Part shown: positions 57,531 through 64,000 of the stretch, in pieces
How the letters are laid out: each line of letters opens with the position of its first letter
How positions within the stretch are numbered: position 1 is the stretch's first letter
Source of the DNA: Patulibacter americanus DSM 16676
Lineage (GTDB): Bacteria > Actinomycetota > Thermoleophilia > Solirubrobacterales > Solirubrobacteraceae
Length of the DNA: 64,000 nt
Direction: 5' to 3'
Assembly (NCBI RefSeq): GCF_000420025.1
Contig: NZ_ATUD01000004.1
Coordinates: forward strand, 124,001 to 188,000
Notes under the pieces: model-generated
Told to the model about the DNA's origin: nothing
The model's input: only the letters and a program-made list of their open reading frames with translations
The model's database searches: none
Position numbers and translations under genes: made by a program

Positions 57531-58604
57531 ATGCAAGAACGGATCGCCGAGCTCCGCGCCGCGGGGGAAGCCGCCGTGGCCGCGGCCACCACGACGGACC
57601 AGCTCGAGGAGCTGCGGGTCCAGCACCTCGGCCGCAAGGCGGAGCTGCCGAACCTGCTGCGCAACGTCTCCGACCTGCCGCCCGCCGAGCGCGGCATCGT
57701 GGGCAAGGCGGCCAACCAGGCCCGTCAGGCGCTGCAGGCGGCGATCGACGCCCGTGTCGCGGAGCTGGCCGAGGCCGAGCTCGACGCGAAGCTCGTCGCC
57801 GACCGCGTCGACGTCACGCTTCCGGGCAAGCCCGAGCCCGTCGGCGGCCTGCACCTGCTGACGCGCGTGCGGCGCGACATCGAGGACATCTTCCTCGGCC
57901 TCGGGTTCGACGTCGTCGAGGGGCCCGAGACCGAGACGGTCCACTACAACTTCGACGCGCTCAACCACGCGGCCAACCACCCCGCGCGTGACCCCGGCGA
58001 CACGTTCTACCTGGCACCCTCGCCGCGGCTCTCGGGCGACATCCAGCGGCTGCTGCGCACGCACACCTCGCCGATGCAGGTGCGGACGATGGAGGAGCAG
58101 GATCCGCCCGTGGCCGTGGTCGTGCCCGGCCGCGTCTACCGGCCCGACTCCGACGCCACGCACACGCCGCAGTTCCACCAGGTCGAGGGCCTGTGGATCG
58201 ACGTGGACATCACGTTGGCGGACCTCAAGGGCGTCCTGCTGAGCGTCGCGCGCTCGATCTTCGGCGCCGACCGCGACATCCGGCTGCGCCCGCACTTCTT
58301 CCCGTTCACCGAGCCGAGCGTCGAGATCGACGTCTCGTGTCACCTCTGCGGCGGCACCGGCCGGCTGCGCAGCGGCGAGCGCTGCCCGCTGTGCAAGGGC
58401 ACCGGCTGGATCGAGATCCTCGGGTCGGGCATGGTCGACCCCAACGTGCTCTCCGCCGTGGGACGGCCCGAGTACGACCCCGAGCGGGTCCAGGGCTTCG
58501 CGTTCGGCATGGGGATCGAGCGGATCGCGATGCTCCGCTACGGCCTCACCGACCTCAGGACCCTGTACGAGAACGACGTCCGACTGCTGGAGCAGTACGC
58601 ATGA
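57531..58604 (+). CDS. pheS: Phenylalanyl-tRNA synthetase alpha subunit
   Basis: 357 residues. Forms the (alpha-beta)2 class II synthetase with PheT. The N-terminal coiled coil (RIAELRAAGEAAVAAATTTDQLEELRVQHLGRKAEL) precedes the catalytic core: GFDVVEGPETETVHYNFDALN, DTFYL, motif 2 RVYRPDSDATHTPQFHQVEGL and motif 3 GFAFGMGIERIAMLRYG. A zinc-ribbon-like CHLCGGTGRL ... CPLCKGTGW insert, common in some bacterial PheS, precedes motif 3. The last 10 residues (NDVRLLEQYA) are duplicated in the adjacent mini-ORF. GTG 57528 is an alternative start. Confidence 0.97.
   Translation: MQERIAELRAAGEAAVAAATTTDQLEELRVQHLGRKAELPNLLRNVSDLPPAERGIVGKAANQARQALQAAIDARVAELAEAELDAKLVADRVDVTLPGKPEPVGGLHLLTRVRRDIEDIFLGLGFDVVEGPETETVHYNFDALNHAANHPARDPGDTFYLAPSPRLSGDIQRLLRTHTSPMQVRTMEEQDPPVAVVVPGRVYRPDSDATHTPQFHQVEGLWIDVDITLADLKGVLLSVARSIFGADRDIRLRPHFFPFTEPSVEIDVSCHLCGGTGRLRSGERCPLCKGTGWIEILGSGMVDPNVLSAVGRPEYDPERVQGFAFGMGIERIAMLRYGLTDLRTLYENDVRLLEQYA
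58571..58604 (+). repeat. 34-bp direct repeat, copy 1 (end of pheS)
   Basis: Exact match to 58624-58657; copy starts are 53 bp apart. This copy encodes the last residues and stop of pheS and ends in ATGA. Confidence 0.95.
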
Positions 58605-58657
58605 GCGCGTACGGACGACCCCTGAACGACGTCCGACTGCTGGAGCAGTACGCATGA
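58601..58657 (+). CDS. 18-codon ORF bridging pheS and pheT (too short to be sure it is a gene)
   Basis: Encodes MSAYGRPLNDVRLLEQYA. Its ATG overlaps the pheS stop (ATGA) and its TGA overlaps the pheT ATG (ATGA), so ribosomes could pass through all three frames. The second half repeats the pheS C-terminus because of the 34-bp duplication. Whether it is translated or only a relic that keeps pheT coupled is unknown. Confidence 0.45.
   Translation: MSAYGRPLNDVRLLEQYA
58624..58657 (+). repeat. 34-bp direct repeat, copy 2 (before pheT)
   Basis: Exact copy of 58571-58604. Its terminal ATGA provides the pheT start codon (ATG 58654). Confidence 0.95.
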
Positions 58658-61158
58658 AGGCGCCTCTGAAGTGGCTCGGCGAGTACGTCGACCTCACCGG
58701 CCTGGACGCGGCGGAGGTCGCGGCCCGGCTCAACGTCACCGGCACGGAGCTCGACCGGCTGATCCACCACGGCGTCGAGACGCCGGAGACGGTGGTCGTC
58801 GGCCGCGTGCTCTCCGCCGAGCAGCACCCCGACGCCGACCGCCTGCGTGTCTGCCAGGTCGACATCGGCGGCGAGGAGCCCAGCCAGATCGTCTGCGGCG
58901 CGCCGAACGTCGCGCAGGGCCTGACCGTCGCCGTGGCGACCGTCGGCACCGTCATGCCCGGCGGCATGAAGATCAAGAAGGCCAAGCTCCGCGGCCAGGT
59001 CTCCCTGGGGATGATCTGCTCCGCCCGCGAGCTCGGCATCGGCGAGGAGCACGACGGCATCCTGGCGCTGAACGAGGCGCTGCCGGGCGCCGAGGACGTC
59101 GCGCCCGGCACGCCCCTGACCTCCGTCCTGGAGCACGCCGACGAGGTCCTCGACCTCGAGATCACCCCGAACCGTCCGGACTGCCTGGGCCTGTACGGGA
59201 TCGCCCGGGAGGTCGCCGCGGCCACGGGCGCCGAGCTGCGCCCCGCCCCGTGGACGGCCGCGGGGGCCCCTGCGGCCGTCGCTTCGGGGACGTCGGCCCC
59301 CGGCCCGGGAGAGGACGCCGACGCGCCCGATCCCGCGGGCGACGCGATCGACGGGTTCGCCGTCGAGGTTCGCACGCCCCTCTGCCCGCGATTCACCGCC
59401 CGCCTCTTCGAGGGCGTCACGGTGGGCCCGTCGCCGCTGTGGATGCAGGCCCGGCTGTCCGCCGCCGGCATGCGCCCGATCAACAACGTCGTGGACGTCA
59501 CGAACTACGTGATGCTCGTGACGGGACAGCCGCTGCACGCGTTCGACGCCGACCGCGTGGCCGGCGGGACCCTCGTCGTCCGCGAGGCCGCCGAGGGCGA
59601 GGAGCTCGAGACGCTCGACGGCACCACCCGCGCGCTCCGTGCCGGCGAGCTCGTGATCGACGACGCCGACGGTCCGACGTCGCTGGCCGCCGTCATGGGC
59701 GGCGCGCGGTCCGAGGTCCACGAGGGAACGACCCGGGTGCTGCTCGAGGTCGCCTCGTGGGACGGTCCGACGATCCACAGGACCGCGCAGCGGCTCAGCC
59801 TGTTCAGCGAGGCCGCGTCCCGCAACGCCAAGGGGCTCGCGCCCGAGCAGGCGTCCTGGGCGCAGGCGCTCGCCACCCGCCTGCTGCGCGAGACCGTCGG
59901 CGCGACCCGCGTGGGCGGCACGATCGAGGCCGGCACCTGGGACCCGAACGTCGTGGCCCCGCCGCTGACGGTCCGCGAGGCGCGCGTGGAGCGGCTGCTC
60001 GGCGCGGCCGTGAGCCGCCCGCGGCAGACCGAGCTGCTCGAGGCCCTCGGCTTCGTGGTCACCGACGCCGAGCCCGACGCACCCGCGGGCGCCGGCACGC
60101 TGCAGGTCATCGTCCCGGCCGAGCGCCGGGCCGACGTGACCCGCGAGGTCGACCTGATCGAGGAGGTCGCGCGCCTCGGCGTGGTGGCCGACCTCGAGCC
60201 GACGCTCCCGGCGCGCCGTCGCCCGAGCTCCGCCCGCCTGACGCCGCGCCAGCAGGCCCGCCGCCGCGCCGAGGACGCGCTCGTCGGCCGCGGTCTGCAG
60301 GAGGTCGTCGGCTGGTCGTTCACCGACGCCGGCGCCGCCGGGCGCCTCGGCCTGACCGCGGACGACCCGCGCGCCGCCGCGGTCGTGCTGCAGAACCCGC
60401 TGAGCGAGGACCAGGCCGTGCTGCGGCCGACCATCCTCGTCTCGCTGCTCGACATCGCCCGCCACAACCGCACGCGCGGGGTGGAGGGTCTGCGGATCTT
60501 CGAGACGGGCACCGTCTTCCGCGACGCGCCCGACCCGACGCGCCCCGACATGCCCTTCGAGCACACGGCGATCGCCGCGCTCGTGCAGGACGACGTCTTC
60601 GCCGCGAAGGGGCTGCTCGAGGCGCTGTTCTCGGCGCTCCGCATCGAGAACTGGTCCGTCGAGGCGACGGACGAGGTCGCGTTCCTGCACCCCGGCCGGG
60701 CCGCGAAGGTGCTCGTCGGCTCGGGCGCTGAGCAGGTGCAGGTCGGCCTGCTGGGCGAGGTCCACCCGCGCGTGGCCGGCACCTGGGACCTGCCGCGCGT
60801 GGCGACGTTCCTCGTCGACCTCGACAAGACGCTCCCGCTCGCACCGGAGTCGCGGCCGTTCCGCCCCGTCGGCCAGTTCCCCGACGCCCGGTTCGACCTG
60901 GCCGTGCTCGTGCCCGACGACGTCACCGCGGCCCGCACCGTCGCCACGGCCCGCAAGGCCGGCGGCGCGCTGCTCGAGGACGTCGCGGTGTTCGACGCCT
61001 ACCGCGGCAAGGGCGTGCCCGAGGGCCAGGTCTCCCTGGCGCTGCACGTGCGCCTGCGCGCGGCGGACCGCACGCTGACGGACGAGGAGATCGGCGGCAC
61101 CCGCGACAAGATCGTCGCGGCGCTGGCCGAGAAGGTGGGTGGGGTGCTCCGTGGCTGA
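58654..61158 (+). CDS. pheT: Phenylalanyl-tRNA synthetase beta subunit
   Basis: 834 residues, normal. The N-terminal KAPLKWLGEYVDLTGLDAAEVAARLNVTGTELD is followed by the EMAP/OB-fold (VVVGRVLSAEQHPDADRLRVCQVDIG; GMKIKKAKLRGQVSLGMICSARELGI), the B3/4 editing domain (PLCPRFTARLFEGVTVGPSPLWMQARLSAAGMRPINNVVDVTNYVM), the B5 core, the inactive synthetase-like domain and a C-terminal ferredoxin-fold anticodon-binding domain (FPDARFDLAVLVPDDVTAARTVATARKAGG). A short Ala/Gly/Pro insert interrupts the region near residue 200. The start sits in copy 2 of the repeat. argC overlaps its 3' end. Confidence 0.97.
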   Translation: MKAPLKWLGEYVDLTGLDAAEVAARLNVTGTELDRLIHHGVETPETVVVGRVLSAEQHPDADRLRVCQVDIGGEEPSQIVCGAPNVAQGLTVAVATVGTVMPGGMKIKKAKLRGQVSLGMICSARELGIGEEHDGILALNEALPGAEDVAPGTPLTSVLEHADEVLDLEITPNRPDCLGLYGIAREVAAATGAELRPAPWTAAGAPAAVASGTSAPGPGEDADAPDPAGDAIDGFAVEVRTPLCPRFTARLFEGVTVGPSPLWMQARLSAAGMRPINNVVDVTNYVMLVTGQPLHAFDADRVAGGTLVVREAAEGEELETLDGTTRALRAGELVIDDADGPTSLAAVMGGARSEVHEGTTRVLLEVASWDGPTIHRTAQRLSLFSEAASRNAKGLAPEQASWAQALATRLLRETVGATRVGGTIEAGTWDPNVVAPPLTVREARVERLLGAAVSRPRQTELLEALGFVVTDAEPDAPAGAGTLQVIVPAERRADVTREVDLIEEVARLGVVADLEPTLPARRRPSSARLTPRQQARRRAEDALVGRGLQEVVGWSFTDAGAAGRLGLTADDPRAAAVVLQNPLSEDQAVLRPTILVSLLDIARHNRTRGVEGLRIFETGTVFRDAPDPTRPDMPFEHTAIAALVQDDVFAAKGLLEALFSALRIENWSVEATDEVAFLHPGRAAKVLVGSGAEQVQVGLLGEVHPRVAGTWDLPRVATFLVDLDKTLPLAPESRPFRPVGQFPDARFDLAVLVPDDVTAARTVATARKAGGALLEDVAVFDAYRGKGVPEGQVSLALHVRLRAADRTLTDEEIGGTRDKIVAALAEKVGGVLRG

Positions 61159-62224
61159 CGACGCCGCGGCACCCGTGGCCGGCACGCCCGGCTCCGGCGC
61201 CGCCCCGCGGGTCGCCGTCCTCGGCGCGTCCGGGTTCGCCGGCGCGCTGGCGGCGCGGCTGCTGCACCGTCACCCGCACTTCGAGCTCGGGGCGATCACC
61301 GCCCGGGCCGAGGCGGGGATGCGGCTGGACGAGCTCTACCCGCACCACCGCGTGCCCGTCGAGCTGACGACGCCGGACGTCGACCGGATCGCCGAGGGCC
61401 ACGACGTCGCGGTCGTCGCCTACCCGCACGGCGCCTCGAGCGAGGCCGTCGCCGCGCTGCACGCCCGCGGCCTGGTGGTGCTCGACCTCTCCGCCGACTT
61501 CCGCCTGACGGATCCCGCGGTCTACCGCGAGTGGTACGGCGACGTCCACGTGGCCCCGGACCTGTTCGGCACCGCCGTGTACGGGCTTCCCGAGATCCAC
61601 CGCGACGCCCTGCGCGGCGTCCGCGACGGCGGCCGGCTCATCGCCGGCCCGGGCTGCTTCCCGACGGCGTCGATCCTCGCGCTGGCGCCGCTCGCCCGCG
61701 CGGGGCTCGTGCAGGACGCGATCCTCGACGCGAAGACCGGCGTCTCGGGTGCCGGGCGCAAGCTCGCGCGGACCACGCACTACGTCGACGTCTCCGAGAA
61801 CGTGCACGCCTACGGGGTCGCCGGCCACCGCCACCAGCCCGAGATCCGCCAGGAGCTCGTCGCCCAGGGCATGGACACCGGGGTGCAGCCCGTCTTCGTG
61901 CCGCACCTCGTGCCCGTCGACCAGGGCGAGCTCGTCTCGGCCTACGTCCGCACGACGCGGCCGGTCGACCCCGACGAGGTCGCCGCGTTGTACCGCGACG
62001 CCTACGCGGGCGAACCCTTCGTCGAGCTCACCGGCGCCGAGCCGGGCATGCGCGACGTGCTGGCCAGCAACGTCGCGCGCCTGCGCACCCACGTCGACCC
62101 CCGCTCGGGGCACGTCCTCGTCTTCGCGACGATCGACAACCTGTGGAAGGGCACCTCGAGCCAGGCGATCCAGTCGCTCAACGTCGCGTTCGGGCGGCCG
62201 GAGGACGAGGGCCTGCTCGTCTGA
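61151..62224 (+). CDS. argC: N-acetyl-gamma-glutamyl-phosphate reductase
   Basis: 357 residues. Third step of arginine biosynthesis: NADPH-dependent reduction of N-acetylglutamyl phosphate. The NADP motif is VAVLGASGFAGALAARLLHRHP; the catalytic Cys is in AGPGCFPTASILAL; later conserved parts are DAKTGVSGAGRKL, GHRHQPEI and DNLWKGTSSQAIQSLN. GTG 61151 is preferred, overlapping the pheT stop by 8 nt; GTG 61139 is in frame 12 nt upstream. In related genomes argJ and argB usually follow, but here a foreign-looking minus-strand gene begins 2 nt after the stop. Confidence 0.95.
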   Translation: MADDAAAPVAGTPGSGAAPRVAVLGASGFAGALAARLLHRHPHFELGAITARAEAGMRLDELYPHHRVPVELTTPDVDRIAEGHDVAVVAYPHGASSEAVAALHARGLVVLDLSADFRLTDPAVYREWYGDVHVAPDLFGTAVYGLPEIHRDALRGVRDGGRLIAGPGCFPTASILALAPLARAGLVQDAILDAKTGVSGAGRKLARTTHYVDVSENVHAYGVAGHRHQPEIRQELVAQGMDTGVQPVFVPHLVPVDQGELVSAYVRTTRPVDPDEVAALYRDAYAGEPFVELTGAEPGMRDVLASNVARLRTHVDPRSGHVLVFATIDNLWKGTSSQAIQSLNVAFGRPEDEGLLV

Positions 62225-62226
62225 AG

Positions 62227-64000
62227 CTAGTCTCGCCGAATCAGGTTCGTGAGCCCGGCCACGACGGCGGTCGTAAGGACCCAGCCCACGATGGCGTACG
62301 CGACTGCCCAATAGCGCGTTCCAGCCGTCGGCGCGTAAGAATCCCGCATCCCGAAACTCACGACGGGAATCATTCGGTCCATGGTGTAGATCAAACCCGA
62401 AAAAGGTTGGACCGTCGCGCGGGCGGCGATGAACTGGTCCTTATCGAACGCCTGGCCGAACACATAGGCCCCGATGGTGACAAGCACCGCGAGCCAGCCG
62501 AGGGTATAGCGAAGCCGATATCCGTAGCCGACGGTGGCGTCGAACAGCACGGGCACCACGCGATGCCACCACGGAAGAAAGCGCCGCCGGTCTCGCTCAC
62601 GGAACAGCGACACGGTCCTGGCTTCACTCGAATGTCCGGTGCGTCGGAAAGCTGCCGCGACCGCGTCGTACGGCTCAGGCGAGAACCCATCGTTGTCGAC
62701 GGATCGACGGATCCACGACCGACGCTGCTTCGCGTCCACGGACGTCCCGACAAATCGATTGATGTCGGCTCCTCTCAGTCCTATGGCCATCGGTTCTGTG
62801 CCGGAATCGAATAGACCTCGCACGCGCGACGCCGTTAGGTTCAAGCTGCGGATTGCCCCGAGCCCTCGAATGTCGAGTTCTTCACATGCTGTCGAACCTA
62901 GGTCGATGATCGACTCAGCGCTGTGGCGTCTCAGTCGCAGGTCGATTGCTCCAGGCGTCTCGCACCCGATCAAGAGCACGTCGCCACGCGTGCTCGTTTG
63001 TCTCAGCAGAACGTTCTTGGCTACGTGCGTTCGCTCGGCGAGGAAAGCCACGTCGGCGCTGTGCATCACCGCGCCTGATATGTCGAGCATCCCGTCGATT
63101 CGGGCGAACGGGATTCGAACGGTTCCGCTGACGGCCATGCCTTGGCAGAGCAAGTCGCCGCTGATGGTCGTCCCGTCGAACGAGATGGCATAAGGGCCGG
63201 CGGCCGGGACCCGCGCATCCCGCAGGGACGTCTGGCCACGGATGCTGGCGCCTGCGACTCGCAACGCCCCGTTCGCAAATAGGGCGTCGAATCGGACGCC
63301 GCAATTGATGACGGCATGATCGAGGGCCACCGCCGGACCGCTCTGCACGGTGATGCTGGCGCCGGTGAAAGTACAGACCTTGTCAACGCTGGCGGATATC
63401 AGCGAAACGCCCCCGTCGCAACTCAGGTTGCCGAACCAAGCCCCACCGTCGAGCCGCGCGCCATTCGCTGAGAAGGCCACGCCGTTGGGTTGACTGATGC
63501 TGGCCCGCGCGAGCCGCAGCGCCCCCGACACGGTCGCCTGGTCCAGGACTACGCCGCCCAGAATCGAGGTATTGCCGGCAAAGACGAGATCTCCGCCGCA
63601 GGTGAGGTGGTCCGCCTTGATCGCGACGCCGCCCCCGTGATCTATCCGAGCCGCCGTGAAGTAGGCAGTGCCGTCGATTTGAGAACCCGCTAGGTCGATC
63701 GCACCGATGACGCGCACCGCTTCGGACTGCAGATCGTCAAGGACCCGAAGTCGGGTGGCGCGGATCGCAGTGCCAGATGGGCTCTCGAGTGTGGACTTGC
63801 GCAGCACCAGATTGCCTTCGACACGACAGCCGGGCAGCCGGAGCTCACCGCGCAGGCGGGACTCTTCTAGGTCCAGCATTTGGCCGAATACTGTCCGGTC
63901 GGCGGATAGTGAGTACCCAGCCGAGTTCTCGATCACGGCCCCGATGAAGCTCGCGACGCCCTCGATGCTCGCGCCTAGCATCCGGAATTCGCCCCACGAC
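62227..64000 (-). CDS. Repeat-rich (beta-helix/pentapeptide-like) protein with C-terminal membrane domain, 5' end outside window
   Basis: At least 591 residues; the frame is still open at the window edge (SWGEFRMLGAS...), so ATG 63981 is internal. About 400 residues are irregular repeats of hydrophobic-x-G-A/S-x-I/V units (GASIEGVASFIGA, LAGSQIDGTAYFTAARID, ISGDLLCQGMAVSGTVRIPFARIDG), as in a right-handed solenoid. A charged linker (SVDNDGFSPEPYDAVAAAFRRTGHSSEARTVSLFRERDRRRF) leads to three membrane helices and a final GWVLTTAVVAGLTNLIRRD. The layout resembles actinobacterial proteins often mislabelled as membrane-associated oxidoreductases, as I recall. G+C is visibly lower than in neighbours and the strand is reversed, both signs of transfer. 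Function unknown. Confidence 0.78.
   Translation of the reverse strand, partial: SWGEFRMLGASIEGVASFIGAVIENSAGYSLSADRTVFGQMLDLEESRLRGELRLPGCRVEGNLVLRKSTLESPSGTAIRATRLRVLDDLQSEAVRVIGAIDLAGSQIDGTAYFTAARIDHGGGVAIKADHLTCGGDLVFAGNTSILGGVVLDQATVSGALRLARASISQPNGVAFSANGARLDGGAWFGNLSCDGGVSLISASVDKVCTFTGASITVQSGPAVALDHAVINCGVRFDALFANGALRVAGASIRGQTSLRDARVPAAGPYAISFDGTTISGDLLCQGMAVSGTVRIPFARIDGMLDISGAVMHSADVAFLAERTHVAKNVLLRQTSTRGDVLLIGCETPGAIDLRLRRHSAESIIDLGSTACEELDIRGLGAIRSLNLTASRVRGLFDSGTEPMAIGLRGADINRFVGTSVDAKQRRSWIRRSVDNDGFSPEPYDAVAAAFRRTGHSSEARTVSLFRERDRRRFLPWWHRVVPVLFDATVGYGYRLRYTLGWLAVLVTIGAYVFGQAFDKDQFIAARATVQPFSGLIYTMDRMIPVVSFGMRDSYAPTAGTRYWAVAYAIVGWVLTTAVVAGLTNLIRRD

Noticed and set aside
58571..58657. 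Frameshift or truncation of pheS or pheT
   Set aside because: Both subunits are full length with all motifs; the repeated bases lie exactly at the junction and add a small ORF without disturbing either.
55458..59501. 1347-codon minus-strand open frame opposite infC-pheT
   Set aside because: It is opposite several certain genes. The predicted protein shows no domain, only complementary codon bias.
58555..61185. 876-codon minus-strand open frame opposite pheT
   Set aside because: PheT is intact and complete on the plus strand; the antisense frame is a GC shadow.
1..64000. CRISPR arrays, rRNA operons, insertion sequences, prophage genes
   Set aside because: No regularly spaced repeats, transposase motifs, terminal inverted repeats or phage structural proteins were seen.

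Overview
The window is chromosomal DNA of very high G+C (roughly 73-76% by eye) from an actinobacterium. The gene order smc-ftsY ... ffh-rpsP-khpA-rimM-trmD-rplS-lepB-rnhB-yraN-comM-dprA, followed by a Xer recombinase and a WhiG/FliA-type sigma factor, is actinobacterial. Several proteins of unknown function, short Ala/Pro-rich disordered tails and an MbcA/RES-type toxin pair fit the deep-branching Thermoleophilia (Solirubrobacterales: Patulibacter, Conexibacter and relatives). The family-level placement is inference.

Layout. 1-13.3 kb is a mostly co-directional housekeeping block: chromosome condensation (smc), co-translational targeting (ftsY, ffh), an NfeD/SPFH membrane pair, ribosome and tRNA maturation (rpsP, khpA, rimM, trmD, rplS), signal peptidase, RNase HII, and the DNA-uptake/recombination genes yraN, comM and dprA. 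13.3-25 kb holds thiD, ilvD, an acyltransferase/SDR lipid pair, an L,D-transpeptidase, a Xer recombinase, a WhiG-like sigma factor, rsgA, tRNA-Gly and an Imm63-like protein. 25-31 kb carries an NTN-hydrolase-like C45 protein, an alpha/beta hydrolase, a penicillin-binding protein 2 with an unusual insert, an ACT protein and a RES-Xre toxin-antitoxin pair. 31-37 kb is a complete liv-type branched-chain amino-acid ABC operon with a divergent TetR regulator. 37-42.8 kb has small secreted and membrane proteins, an ECF sigma factor with a co-translated membrane protein, tRNA-Val, tRNA-Cys, a GNAT and a membrane glycosyltransferase. 42.9-50.4 kb is a PucR-regulated catabolic cluster: NCS1 permease, Zn-alcohol dehydrogenase, guanidino-modifying enzyme, M20 carbamoylase and nitrilase-superfamily amidohydrolase. 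50.4-62.2 kb returns to translation: thrS, infC-rpmI-rplT, an rRNA methyltransferase, pheS-pheT, then argC. The last 1.8 kb, starting 2 nt after argC on the opposite strand, is a repeat-rich membrane protein of visibly lower G+C that runs off the window.

Two features cut across the window. First, many genes have a TANNNT -10 hexamer ending 6-8 nt before an ATG or GTG, so their mRNAs should be leaderless; this settles many start codons. Genes with true leaders (rpsP, rplS, infC, the SPFH gene) stand out, and the rplS leader folds into a nested stem with a possible pseudoknot. Second, the pheS-pheT junction carries a 34-bp duplication that creates an 18-codon ORF linked to both neighbours by ATGA overlaps.

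No rRNA operon, CRISPR array, insertion sequence or prophage is visible. No gap longer than 300 bases lacks a gene except 39490-40011, which holds two tRNAs and two terminator hairpins.
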